DNA from: Aeromicrobium fastidiosum
GTDB lineage: Bacteria > Actinomycetota > Actinomycetes > Propionibacteriales > Nocardioidaceae
DNA: 64,000 nucleotides
Direction of reading: 5' to 3'
Assembly (NCBI RefSeq): GCF_017876595.1
Contig: NZ_JAGIOG010000001.1
Location: 1,488,001 to 1,552,000 of the forward strand
A program made the position numbers and the translations under genes. The notes under the pieces are model-generated. The model ran no database searches. It was not told where the DNA came from and worked only from the letters and a program-made list of their open reading frames with translations. This document shows positions 10,236 to 20,042 of this stretch, piece after piece (within the stretch, counting starts at the first letter, position 1; each line of letters begins with the position of its first letter).

Positions 10236-10570
10236 GCGTTGGCCTCCTTCTCGTAGGCCTCGTTGAGGGCGTCGGCGATGGGGTCCATGTTCTTGGCGGA
10301 GAAGCGCGCGTACCAGAACGCGATGCCGAAGGTCGTGATGAACTGCAGCAGGCCCCACAGCAGCGCGATGTTGACGTTGCCGAAGACCTGGGTGTTCATC
10401 AGCCCGGGCGCGTAGTTGGAGCACAGCACGTACAGCAGGTACCAGACCATGAACCCGACGGTCATCGGCACGACGAAGCCCATGTAGGTCTTCTTCAGCT
10501 GCTTGAACTCGTCCGACGCGTGGATGCGGTCGTAGGCCGCCTGGGCCTGGGGAGTCGCTCTCTCCGCCAC
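10232..10570 (-). CDS. DUF485 membrane protein (YjcH-like partner of ActP)
   Basis: The 112-residue protein has two transmembrane helices (about 31-54 and 66-88) and the DUF485 signature, with an N-terminal FKQLKKTYMGFVVPMTVGF segment and C-terminal ARFSAKNMDPIADALNE. DUF485 proteins are usually encoded directly before acetate symporters; the molecular role is not established. It starts with GTG behind AAGAGGTG, and its stop overlaps the actP ATG. A strong Crp-like site lies 73-88 bp upstream. Confidence 0.88.
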   Translation of the reverse strand: MAERATPQAQAAYDRIHASDEFKQLKKTYMGFVVPMTVGFMVWYLLYVLCSNYAPGLMNTQVFGNVNIALLWGLLQFITTFGIAFWYARFSAKNMDPIADALNEAYEKEANA

Positions 10571-10642
10571 GATGGTTCACCTCTTCCGTGTGGTGGCAGC
10601 GCGGGGAGCACGGCCGTCCACGACGCTAGGACCGCCCATCCG

Positions 10643-10658
10643 TGTGAGCCAGATCACC
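10643..10658. promoter_or_regulatory. Candidate Crp site upstream of DUF485-actP
   Basis: TGTGAGCCAGATCACC matches TGTGA-N6-TCACA at 9 of 10 positions. Its distance of 73-88 bp from the DUF485 start suits an activator site for the DUF485-actP operon. Confidence 0.6.
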
Positions 10659-10746
10659 AAGGCTCCTCTGCGGCGAGGCGGCGATGTGGTGCGGCGTGCG
10701 GTCGGTCGCGGGCGACGAGCGGTCGTCCGAGCGCGATGAACGGTTG

Positions 10747-10834
10747 CCGGGATCCCACGAGACCGTGGTGTTCTGGCACTCACCGAGGGTTGCAACCCGA
10801 GGTAGGTGCGCGAATCCCACGAGACCGTGGGATG
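10747..10834. repeat. Nested palindromic intergenic repeat, copy A
   Basis: Two CCACG-aga-CCGTGG-type palindromes (10753-10768 and 10815-10832) flank a central GGGTTGCAACCC palindrome (10787-10798). The core and the following GAGGTAGGTGC are identical in copy B at 14721-14812. It lies directly 3' of the minus-strand SSS operon ending at 10838, so a terminator role is plausible. Confidence 0.7.
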
Positions 10835-10837
10835 CCG

Positions 10838-12343
10838 TCAGGGCCGGCGGTCGACGGCGATGTGCTCGGGGGTGTGCAGCCGCACCATGGTGCGCGAGAC
10901 GTTGCCCGGCACGGCGGAGCGGGTCAGCAGGGAGACGCCGACCATCAGTCCGAAGCCGACCGGCACCGACCAGGCCGCAGGCTGGCTCATCAGCACGCCG
11001 AGCCAGCCGTCGGGGCCCCACGCGATCGTCATGACGGGGGCGATGCCGGCGCACAGTCCGCCGCCGATCATGCCGGCGATCGCGCCGGGTGCCGTGAGTC
11101 CCCGCCACCAGATGCCGAGCACCAGCAGGGGGCAGAACGTCGACGCGGCCAGCGCGAAGGCGAACGTGACGGAGTTGGCCACCGCGATGCGCTCGGCCGA
11201 CAGGGCGAGCACGAGCGGCACCAGGATGCCGCCGGCCGCCGCGAGCCGCACGGCGGCGATGGTGCTGAGGTGCCGCCGGGACGAGCGCTCGCGCGACAGG
11301 CCCTGCCCGATGACCCCGGCGATCGACATCGTGATGCCCGACGACGTCGACAGGAAGGCTGCGAACGCCCCAGCCGTGAGCAGGGCCGCCAGCACCTCGC
11401 CGACGCCACCCCCGAGCATCCGCGACGGCAGCTCGAGCACGACGGTGTCGGCGCGGCCGGACGCCAGCAGGTCGCGGGCGTAGACGCGTCCGAGGACGCC
11501 GTAGATCGTCGGGAGCAGGTAGAAGGTGCCGAGCAGCGCCAGCACGATCAGCGTCGTGCGACGGGCGGCTCGTCCGTCCGGGTTGGTGTAGAACCGCACG
11601 ACGACGTGCGGCAGGCCCATCGTGCCGAGGAACGTCGCGACCAGCACCGAGTAGGTCAGGTAGAGGCCCGGCCCGTCGGTGCCGCCGAACGGCGTGAACC
11701 AGGCATCGGGCGCGACGGGCGACGGGCGGCCGTCGTCGGTCCAGGCCGTGACGAGGAAGAACACCGGAACCAGCAGTGCCGTGAGCTTGAGCCAGTACTG
11801 GAAGGCCTGCACGAAGGTGATGCTGCGCATGCCGCCCGACACGACGTTGATCACGACGATGACCGCGACCAGCACCGTCCCCACCCAGGTGGGTGCCCCG
11901 GTCACGGTGCGCAGCGTCAGGCCGGCCCCCTGGAACTGCGGCATCAGGTACAGCCAGCCGACGCCGACGACCAGGATGCTCGCGACCTGCCGCACCCGCA
12001 CCGACTGCAGCCGCACCTGGGCGAAGTCGGGGATCGTGTAGGCCCCCGACCGGCGCAGCGGGGCGGCGACGAACACCAGCAGCATGAGGTAGCCCGTCGT
12101 CCAGCCGATGGGGTACCAGAGCATGTCGGCCCCGTAGGCGAGGACGAGTCCGGCGACCCCCAGGAACGAGGCGGCCGAGAGATACTCGCCGCCGATCGCC
12201 GAGCTGTTCCAGACCGGGCTGACCGATCGCGATGCGACGTAGAAGTCGCTCGTGGTGCGGCTGAAGCGCAGCCCGAACGCGCCGATGCCCAGCGTGGCCA
12301 GCGACACCAGGGCCACGGCGATGACGCCGTAGGTCGTGTTCAC
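10838..12343 (-). CDS. Second solute:sodium symporter family transporter (ActP/MctC-like)
   Basis: This is a 501-residue multi-pass membrane transporter, a diverged paralogue of the actP product. Shared features are FYVASRSVSPVWNSSAIGGE, AASFLGVAG and GTMGLPHVVVRFYTNPDG. It is likely a cation-coupled monocarboxylate importer; the exact substrate cannot be read from sequence. It ends a four-gene unit: histidine kinase, response regulator, small membrane protein, symporter. Such symporters are often controlled by their linked LytS/LytTR pair. GTG start at 12343. Confidence 0.85.
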   Translation of the reverse strand: MNTTYGVIAVALVSLATLGIGAFGLRFSRTTSDFYVASRSVSPVWNSSAIGGEYLSAASFLGVAGLVLAYGADMLWYPIGWTTGYLMLLVFVAAPLRRSGAYTIPDFAQVRLQSVRVRQVASILVVGVGWLYLMPQFQGAGLTLRTVTGAPTWVGTVLVAVIVVINVVSGGMRSITFVQAFQYWLKLTALLVPVFFLVTAWTDDGRPSPVAPDAWFTPFGGTDGPGLYLTYSVLVATFLGTMGLPHVVVRFYTNPDGRAARRTTLIVLALLGTFYLLPTIYGVLGRVYARDLLASGRADTVVLELPSRMLGGGVGEVLAALLTAGAFAAFLSTSSGITMSIAGVIGQGLSRERSSRRHLSTIAAVRLAAAGGILVPLVLALSAERIAVANSVTFAFALAASTFCPLLVLGIWWRGLTAPGAIAGMIGGGLCAGIAPVMTIAWGPDGWLGVLMSQPAAWSVPVGFGLMVGVSLLTRSAVPGNVSRTMVRLHTPEHIAVDRRP

Positions 12344-12365
12344 GGTGTCACGGCTCGAAGGACTG

Positions 12366-12767
12366 TCATGGCTCGGTGCGGTCGGGCTGGACCAGGTCGG
12401 CGAAGTCGCGCTCGGCCCTCTCGGCCTGGCGGACGTAGACCCAGCCGAGCGCCAGCAGCCCCGGGTAGACCAGCACGCCGAGGATGATCCACGGAGCCGG
12501 CACCCCCAGCACCTCGAACTCGGTCACGGTGTCGAAGGCCATGAACGTCAGGGGGAGCGCGCCGACCGACAGCAGGAGCGTGAGGGCCACGGTCAGCGCG
12601 GCGCGCAGCTGCGACCGGATCAGCGACTGCATGTAGATCTCGCCGATGCCGGTCGACTCGTCGATCTCCTGGCGGACGCTGCGGCGGACGTGCGCGGGGG
12701 CCGACGTCAGCGGGCTGGTGACGCGGACGCGTCCGGTGTGCTCGGGCTGGTGCTCGGGCTGGGTCAC
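12366..12767 (-). CDS. DUF485-like two-helix membrane protein
   Basis: The 133-residue protein has a soluble N-terminus of about 55 residues, two hydrophobic helices (about 57-80 and 91-113) and a charged tail (YVRQAERAERDFADLV) reminiscent of DUF485 partners. It lies 22 bp before the second SSS symporter gene, repeating the DUF485-actP arrangement, and starts with a GTG 4 nt after the response regulator stop. A symporter accessory role is inferred from context. Confidence 0.7.
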   Translation of the reverse strand: MTQPEHQPEHTGRVRVTSPLTSAPAHVRRSVRQEIDESTGIGEIYMQSLIRSQLRAALTVALTLLLSVGALPLTFMAFDTVTEFEVLGVPAPWIILGVLVYPGLLALGWVYVRQAERAERDFADLVQPDRTEP

Positions 12768-12771
12768 CGGC

Positions 12772-13074
12772 TCACAGCGCCCGTTCGTGGATCAGGTCGC
12801 GCAGCGCACGGGTGTGCCGGCGGGCGACCTGAAGCTCGATCGTGTCGTCGCCCGACGGCACCACGACGCTGCACCGTCCGGCCTGCACGCGGACCTCACG
12901 GACGTGTGCGAGGTTGACCACGATGCTGCGGTGGATGCGGACGAACCCGGCATCGGCCCACTCGTCGGCCAGGGTGCCGAGCGGGGTGCGGATGAGGTGG
13001 CTCGACCCGTCCTCGACGTGCAGGCGCACGTAGTCGCCCTGTGCCTCTGCGTGCGCGACCGTCGATCGCGACAC
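12772..13074 (-). CDS. LytTR DNA-binding half of the split response regulator
   Basis: If translated separately from the GTG at 13074, this gives a 100-residue LytTR domain (EAQGDYVRLHVEDG, GFVRIHRSIVVNLAHVRE). The GTG corresponds to an internal valine of the family and lacks a good ribosome site, so I regard it as a fragment rather than an independent gene. Confidence 0.5.
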   Translation of the reverse strand: MSRSTVAHAEAQGDYVRLHVEDGSSHLIRTPLGTLADEWADAGFVRIHRSIVVNLAHVREVRVQAGRCSVVVPSGDDTIELQVARRHTRALRDLIHERAL

Positions 13075-13095
13075 GAACCGGGTGACGCCTGCGAG

Positions 13096-13506
13096 CTACA
13101 CCGCGATCTGGTCGTCGGTCACGGCGGGTGCCCGGTCGCCGTCAGAGGAAGCCCGGCGGACGCTCTCGCGCAGCCGCTCCTCGCGGATGGGCTTGAGCAG
13201 GTAGTCGACGGCGTTCATCTCGAAGGCCTCGACGGCATGCGCCTCGTGCGCCGTGACGAAGACGATGCGCGGCGCGTCGCGGAACCGACCGAGCAGCCGG
13301 GCGATGTCGAGGCCGCTGAGCCCGGGCATCGCGACGTCGAGGAACACCACGTCGATGCCGCCCTGCTCGAGCAGCCGCAACGCCTCGGTGCCGCTGTGCG
13401 TGCCCCGCACGGACGCGATGCGGTCGTCGCGCTGCAGCAGCCAGACCAGCTCGTCGAGCACGGGCTGCTCGTCGTCGACGACGAGGGCGTGCAGCGCGGC
13501 GGGCAT
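13096..13506 (-). CDS. Receiver-domain half of the split LytTR response regulator
   Basis: The 136-residue receiver carries the acidic pair D11-D12, phospho-acceptor D57 (FLDVAMPG), the conserved threonine in VTAHE and the lysine in YLLKP. Translation ends at the TAG after DDQIAV. The ATG at 13506 follows GAGGA. Without the LytTR domain this product could accept phosphate but could not bind DNA. Confidence 0.65.
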   Translation of the reverse strand: MPAALHALVVDDEQPVLDELVWLLQRDDRIASVRGTHSGTEALRLLEQGGIDVVFLDVAMPGLSGLDIARLLGRFRDAPRIVFVTAHEAHAVEAFEMNAVDYLLKPIREERLRESVRRASSDGDRAPAVTDDQIAV

Positions 13507-13553
13507 GCACCGATCCTCGCCGAGCGTGATGCGGGCCACAAGTCCCGCGGGGG

Positions 13554-14696
13554 TCAGGGTGCCGCCGCGTCGACGTCGGGGGAGAACTTCGGCACCCGCA
13601 GCGTGACCTTCGTGCCGAAGCCCGGGGCGGTCTCCACGACGATGCCGTACGCGTTGCCGTAGACCGTCCGCATGCGCTCATCGACGTTCGCCAGCCCCAC
13701 CGACGCGCTGGGGTTCTGGCCCGAAAGGGCGGCGCGGACGACCTCGGGGTCGACGCCCGCGCCGTCGTCCTCGATCGTGATGAGGCACTCGTGGCCGGTG
13801 TCCATCGCGGTGACCGTGATGGTGCCGTTGCCGGCGCGGCTCTCCAGGCCGTGCCGGACGGCGTTCTCGACCAGCGGCTGCACCGACAGGAACGGCAGGG
13901 TCACGCTCAGCACCTCGGGGGCGATCAGCGTGACGACCCGGAGCCGGTCGCCGAAGCGGGCCTTCTCGAGCACGAGGTAGCGCTCGATCGAGCGCAGCTC
14001 CTCGGCCAGGGTCGTGAACTCGCCGTGCTGGCGGAACGAGTAGCGGGTGAAGTCCGCGAACTCGAGCAGCAGCTCGCGGGCCCGCTCGGGATCGGTGCGG
14101 ACGAAGGAGGCGATCGCGCCGAGCGAGTTGTAGATGAAGTGGGGCGAGATCTGCGCGCGCAGCGCCCGCAGCTCGGCCTCCATCAGCGCGGTGCGGGAGG
14201 TCGCCAGCTCGGCCAGCTCGAGCTGGCTCGACATCCACCGGGCGACCTCGGTCGTGGCCCGGGCGAGGCCCGCGGAGGCGTCGTCGGCCAGGACCACGAC
14301 GCTGCCGACGACCCGGTCCTCGACCGCGAGGGGTGCCACGATCGCGCGTCCGGACGCACGGGTCGTGCCGCTGTCGATCGCGGCCCGCATGAGGTCGGCG
14401 ACGTCGTCGTGGCTGCCGGGGCCGTCCCACGCGAGGGGCCGTTCGGTGTCGGTGATGGCGACGGTGGGCGCGCCCAGGAGCGTCCGGACGTGGGGCAGCG
14501 ACCTGGCGGCGCTCTCGGCGTCGAGCCCGCGGCGCAGGGCCGGCGCGGCGAGGGCCGTGGTGTGGAGGGTCTCGAACGTGGCACGGTCCTCGGGGGTGCC
14601 GAGGCTGGGCCTGCGTGCCAGGAGCCACCACCGGGCGAACGCCGGGACGGCGACCAGTGCAGCCGCCGCGACCAGCGCCGTCAGGAGGTTGTCCAT
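13554..14696 (-). CDS. LytS-type sensor histidine kinase
   Basis: The 380-residue kinase has one N-terminal membrane helix (about 2-22), a GAF-like region (about 75-165), and a His_kinase domain with the phospho-accepting histidine in ISPHFIYNSLGAI. The HATPase domain shows PLVENAVRHGLE (N box), EDDGAGVDP and GLANVDERM (G boxes). It would phosphorylate the LytTR regulator encoded 47 bp downstream, whose gene has an in-frame stop. The usual LytS multi-span sensor is absent, so an intracellular signal through the GAF region is likely. ATG at 14696; upstream ribosome site is weak. Confidence 0.85.
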   Translation of the reverse strand: MDNLLTALVAAAALVAVPAFARWWLLARRPSLGTPEDRATFETLHTTALAAPALRRGLDAESAARSLPHVRTLLGAPTVAITDTERPLAWDGPGSHDDVADLMRAAIDSGTTRASGRAIVAPLAVEDRVVGSVVVLADDASAGLARATTEVARWMSSQLELAELATSRTALMEAELRALRAQISPHFIYNSLGAIASFVRTDPERARELLLEFADFTRYSFRQHGEFTTLAEELRSIERYLVLEKARFGDRLRVVTLIAPEVLSVTLPFLSVQPLVENAVRHGLESRAGNGTITVTAMDTGHECLITIEDDGAGVDPEVVRAALSGQNPSASVGLANVDERMRTVYGNAYGIVVETAPGFGTKVTLRVPKFSPDVDAAAP

Positions 14697-14720
14697 CCGT
14701 GGACGGTACCGCCGCCCGTG

Positions 14721-14812
14721 CCGGGATCCCACGAGACCGTGGTAATCCGGCGCCTACCGTGGGTTGCAACCCGAGGTAGGTGCCAGAACACCACGAGAAC
14801 GTGGTATTCCGG
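14721..14812. repeat. Nested palindromic intergenic repeat, copy B
   Basis: This is the second copy of the element at 10747-10834. The left palindrome is at 14727-14742, the central GGGTTGCAACCC at 14761-14772 and the right palindrome at 14786-14809. In the right arm the stem reads ACCACG/CGTGGT instead of CCCACG/CGTGGG, so both strands of the stem changed together. It lies just 3' of bioN. Confidence 0.7.
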
Positions 14813-14819
14813 CAACGGG

Positions 14820-15428
14820 TCAGTCGTCGCCGATGCCGCGGGCGTGGAGGGCCGCGCCGGTGTCGTAGGCGCGCGCGACGGTGCGGATCGCCATGGGCAC
14901 GAGCAGGGCCCGGGGGTTGCGCTCGAGGCCCCGGGCCTTGGCGGCGGCGCGAGTCTCGTGCGCGATCGTCATGACGCCCGGCAATGCGCCCAGCATCAGC
15001 GAGAACCCCAGGGCGACCTTCTCGGGGTTGACGCCGAGGCGGCGGAACGGTCCGAGGCCGCGGACGATCGCGTCGAGCATCGCGTCGATGCGGGTCGTCG
15101 CGGTGAACACGAGCGCCGCGATGAACAGCGCCAGCAGGTCGCCGACGACGTGCACCGCGGTCGGCCACCCCCGCTGCCACACCTGGAACGCCGTCACGAG
15201 CACCACGACGAGCAGCAGCGGCCGCAACGCGCGCAGGGTCGTCCGCACCGGGATGCGGACCCAGGCCACGAGCAGCAGCGAGAACAGCAGGAACCCCGTG
15301 GCCGTCCACGGCCCGGTGGCCACGACGGTCGCGACGCCGTAGAGGGCCAGGAGACCCAGCTTGGGGCCGGCCGGGAGGCCATGCAGCAGCGTCGACCCGG
15401 GTCGGTAGGCGCTCAGCAGCTCGTTCAC
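14820..15428 (-). CDS. bioN: ECF transporter transmembrane protein (EcfT/BioN)
   Basis: The 202-residue membrane protein is the T-component of a biotin energy-coupling-factor importer. It has about five hydrophobic helices and two Ala-Arg-Gly coupling motifs (AKARGLERNP and LHARGIGDD) that contact the ATPase. It follows bioM by 10 bp on the same strand. The GTG start at 15428 has a GAGGCG site upstream. Confidence 0.88.
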   Translation of the reverse strand: MNELLSAYRPGSTLLHGLPAGPKLGLLALYGVATVVATGPWTATGFLLFSLLLVAWVRIPVRTTLRALRPLLLVVVLVTAFQVWQRGWPTAVHVVGDLLALFIAALVFTATTRIDAMLDAIVRGLGPFRRLGVNPEKVALGFSLMLGALPGVMTIAHETRAAAKARGLERNPRALLVPMAIRTVARAYDTGAALHARGIGDD

Positions 15429-15438
15429 GCGGTGCGCC

Positions 15439-16131
15439 TCACGACAGGACGCTCGCCCGGTAGTGCTCGACCGCGGCGTCGGGATCGCCGTCGAAGACGA
15501 CCTGCGCGTCGTCGATCACGAGCACCCGGTCGCAGCGCCGTGCGAGGTCGAGGTCGTGCGTGACGAGCACGAGCTGCTGCGACAGCGAGAACAGACGGTC
15601 GGCCACGATCGCGGTGTTGCGCAGGTCGAGCAACGTCGTGGGCTCGTCCGCCACCAGCACGCGGGGAGACGTCGCCAGCACGCCGGCCAGGGCCAGCATC
15701 TGCTTCTGCCCCCCGGACAGGGCGTGGACGCTGGTGTCGGCCTTGTCGCCCAGCCCGATGGCCTCGAGGATCGCGAGCGCCTCGGCGCGACGTGCCGCGC
15801 GGTCCTTGACCGTGCGGCGCAACGACAGCGCGACGTCCTCGAGGCAGGTCGGCATGACGAGCTGGGCACCGGGATCGGTGAACACGAACCCGACGGCGCG
15901 TCGGACGGCCGGGCCGTCGTCGACGGTGTCGAGACCGTCGATCGTCACGTGCCCCGTCGTCGGCTCGACCAGCCCGTTGAGCAACCGGGCGAACGTCGAC
16001 TTGCCTGAGCCGTTGCCGCCGATCAGCCCGATGCGGTGCTCCGCCAGCGTCAGCGACATGGGCTGCAGCAGGACGAGCTCGCCGTCGGGAGTCGTCACCG
16101 ACACCGAGACTTCGTCCAGCCGCAGCACCAT
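15439..16131 (-). CDS. bioM: ECF transporter ATPase (BioM)
   Basis: This is a 230-residue ABC ATPase powering biotin uptake. Walker A is GGNGSGKST (38-46), the signature is LSGGQKQ, Walker B is VLVADEPTT and the switch histidine is in LVTHDLD. It lies 2 bp after bioY and just before bioN, giving bioY-bioM-bioN, the full ECF module with its own ATPase and T-component. Confidence 0.92.
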   Translation of the reverse strand: MVLRLDEVSVSVTTPDGELVLLQPMSLTLAEHRIGLIGGNGSGKSTFARLLNGLVEPTTGHVTIDGLDTVDDGPAVRRAVGFVFTDPGAQLVMPTCLEDVALSLRRTVKDRAARRAEALAILEAIGLGDKADTSVHALSGGQKQMLALAGVLATSPRVLVADEPTTLLDLRNTAIVADRLFSLSQQLVLVTHDLDLARRCDRVLVIDDAQVVFDGDPDAAVEHYRASVLS

Positions 16132-16133
16132 CG

Positions 16134-16721
16134 TCAGCGCCGGGCGGTCAGCTGGGGAAAGGCGCGATGCACGGAGGCAGCGACGATGGCGGCGAGCACA
16201 CCCTTGATGATGTCGTAGACGAAGAACGGTGTCGCGTAGCCCCAGGCGACCTTCAGGCTGACGTCGAGCTTCGCGGCCATCCCGAGGGTTCCGAGCGTGC
16301 CGACGACGGCGAGCGTCACGATCGCCGCGACGACCGAGACCACGACGATGAACGTCGCGGGCTTGGCGCGGGCCAGGCGCGCGGCGACCAGTCCGACGAT
16401 GAGGGCCGCCAGCGGGAAGGCCAGCAGGTATCCGCCCGTGACCCCTGCCCACGTGGCGGGGCCGGCCGCCCCCTGCGCGAAGATCGGCAGGCCGGCGGTG
16501 CCGACCGCGAGGTAGAGCACGACGGCCAGGAAGCCGCGCACGCCGCCAAGGACGGCACCGGCGAGGAAGATCGCGAACATCTGCAGCGTGAACGGGGTGC
16601 CCGACCCGGTGCTGATGGCCGGCAGGATTGCGCACACCGCGATGAGGGCCGCGAAGGTCGCGACGAGAGCGAGATCGGTCGTGCTGAGGCCGCGGGTCGT
16701 GCGGCGGGTGGTCGTACTCAT
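16134..16721 (-). CDS. bioY: Biotin transporter substrate-binding component BioY
   Basis: The 195-residue integral membrane S-component has about six helices and typical BioY motifs: FTLQMFAIFLAGAVLGG, GGYLLAFPLAALIVG and YDIIKGVLAAIVA. It binds biotin for the BioMN energising unit. The ATG is preceded by AGGAG at 7 nt. The upstream region contains two 13-bp TGAAC-N3-GTTCA-type boxes shared with the divergent TetR regulator. Confidence 0.93.
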   Translation of the reverse strand: MSTTTRRTTRGLSTTDLALVATFAALIAVCAILPAISTGSGTPFTLQMFAIFLAGAVLGGVRGFLAVVLYLAVGTAGLPIFAQGAAGPATWAGVTGGYLLAFPLAALIVGLVAARLARAKPATFIVVVSVVAAIVTLAVVGTLGTLGMAAKLDVSLKVAWGYATPFFVYDIIKGVLAAIVAASVHRAFPQLTARR

Positions 16722-16765
16722 CGTCGTGCTCCTGGTGCGGATGGCGGGGGAAGGGAAGCGAAACC

Positions 16766-16778
16766 TGAACGGTGCTCA
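16766..16778. promoter_or_regulatory. BioQ-type operator box 1
   Basis: TGAACGGTGCTCA is a near-palindrome upstream of bioY, centred 15 bp from box 2. It matches the recalled BioQ pattern TGAAC-N3-GTTCA/GTTAC with one deviation. Confidence 0.6.
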
Positions 16779-16780
16779 GG

Positions 16781-16793
16781 TGAACGGCGTTCA
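16781..16793. promoter_or_regulatory. BioQ-type operator box 2
   Basis: TGAACGGCGTTCA is a perfect 13-bp palindrome 60 bp from bioY and 51 bp from the TetR gene. With box 1 it forms a larger inverted repeat, AACCTGAACG (16762-16771) with CGTTCAGGTT (16788-16797). It is the likely binding site of the adjacent TetR protein. Confidence 0.75.
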
Positions 16794-16844
16794 GGTTAGC
16801 GTAGGGTGGCCGTCGGATGTCAACGTGACGTGGGAGGAGCAGCT

Positions 16845-18874
<2,030 letters not shown>

Positions 18875-18954
18875 CTACGGGCACCGACGTGACGTCCGGG
18901 CTCCTGCGCAGCGCCTGGCGGCCCGCGCGCATGCAGTGGTCTAGTTTCACTGGG

Positions 18955-20016
18955 GTGACCTCTCCCGACACGACCACGGTGTGGCTGTTCGGCCCCATCC
19001 CTCCGCCGGTGCACGGTGCCGCGCGCGTCACCCAGCAGGTGCGCGAGGGTGTCGAGGCCACGTCGACGCGCCTCGTCGCGATCGACACAGGGGGCGGAGC
19101 CGGCCTGGTGCCGCGCCTGCGGCAGATGATCGGCGGCCTGCTCCGTCTTGCCGTGCCGCGTCGTGGGTCCGGTCGCGGATCGGTCTACATCGGCGGTGCC
19201 GGGGGTCCGACGCTCTGGTACCAGGCGGTCGTGGTGCTCCTCGGACGCCTCACGGGCCGTCGCGTCGTCTTCCACCACCACTCGTACGCGTACGTCGACC
19301 GGACGATGCCGGCGATGCGCGCCCTGACCCGCGCAGGCGGACGTCGGCTGACCCACGTCGCGCTGTGCGAGGGCATGGGGGAGGGGCTGCGCGCCCGCTA
19401 CCCGTCGGTCGGGGACGTCCGAGTGTGCTCCAACGCGGGCCTGATGGCCGCGCCGGGCCCCCTGGCCCAGGCGGATGCCGGCCGCACCATCGTCCTCGGA
19501 CACCTCAGCAACCTGTCGGTCGACAAGGGCCTGGCCGACGTGATCGACACGCTGCGCAGGGCCGTGGCGGCAGGGCTCGACGTCCGGCTGCTGCTCGGCG
19601 GCCCCCCGGCCACGCCGGAGGCCGAGGCTCTCGTGGCCGACGCCGTCGCCGAGCTGGGGGACGCGCTGACCGTGCTGGGGCGGGTCGAGCGCGACGGCAT
19701 CGACGCGTTCTACGAGCAGATCGACGTGTTCGTGTTCCCGAGCCGCTACGTCCACGAGGCCGAGCCGCTCGTCGTGCTCGACGCGTCACGGCACGGCGTG
19801 CCGACCATCGCCTGCGCGGTCGGCTGCCTGCCCGGCATGGTGGCACCGCAGCACCTCGTGCCGGTCGACGCCGACTTCGCGGAGGCTGCTGTCGCGGCGA
19901 TCGGCGACCTGGGCTCGGTGGCCGCGCACGGCGTGGCCGAACGCTTCGTTCAGCGCCGGGACGCGGCGCTGACCGCTCAGGCCGAGCTGGTCGACTGGCT
20001 GCGTCACCGCACCTGA
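18955..20016 (+). CDS. Glycosyltransferase family 4-like protein
   Basis: This 353-residue GT-B enzyme marks the left edge of the polysaccharide region. The N-terminal domain starts with VWLFGPIPPPVHGAARV, and the donor-binding domain has LGHLSNLSVDKGL and the E-x7-E-like VHEAEPLVVLDASRHGVPTI. It probably transfers a sugar to a lipid-linked intermediate at the cytoplasmic membrane face; donor and acceptor are unknown. The GTG at 18955 is chosen from the family N-terminus, though the ribosome site is weak. Its 3' end faces the next glycosyltransferase gene, 26 bp away. Confidence 0.82.
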   Translation: MTSPDTTTVWLFGPIPPPVHGAARVTQQVREGVEATSTRLVAIDTGGGAGLVPRLRQMIGGLLRLAVPRRGSGRGSVYIGGAGGPTLWYQAVVVLLGRLTGRRVVFHHHSYAYVDRTMPAMRALTRAGGRRLTHVALCEGMGEGLRARYPSVGDVRVCSNAGLMAAPGPLAQADAGRTIVLGHLSNLSVDKGLADVIDTLRRAVAAGLDVRLLLGGPPATPEAEALVADAVAELGDALTVLGRVERDGIDAFYEQIDVFVFPSRYVHEAEPLVVLDASRHGVPTIACAVGCLPGMVAPQHLVPVDADFAEAAVAAIGDLGSVAAHGVAERFVQRRDAALTAQAELVDWLRHRT

Positions 20017-20042
20017 CGACGGCCAGGCCGGACGTGGTCGGT

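Larger units (their letters stand above)
12772..13506 (-). pseudogene. LytTR response regulator gene interrupted by in-frame TAG
   Basis: The receiver (13506 to 13099) and the LytTR DNA-binding domain (about 13095 to 12772) lie in one frame, separated only by TAG at 13098-13096. Around the stop, the frame reads DDQIAV-stop-LAGVTRFVSRS. Family members usually have a glutamate here (GAG), so a single G-to-T change would explain it. No frameshift is needed and both halves are well conserved. The reconstructed protein would be 244 residues. This may be a recent null mutation, a base-call error, or a gene still yielding two polypeptides. The kinase gene is 47 bp upstream. Confidence 0.8.

Noticed and set aside
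13096..13098. TAG read as pyrrolysine or programmed recoding
   Set aside because: No pyrrolysine genes or recoding signal are visible, and actinobacteria of this type do not use it. A point mutation or error is simpler.
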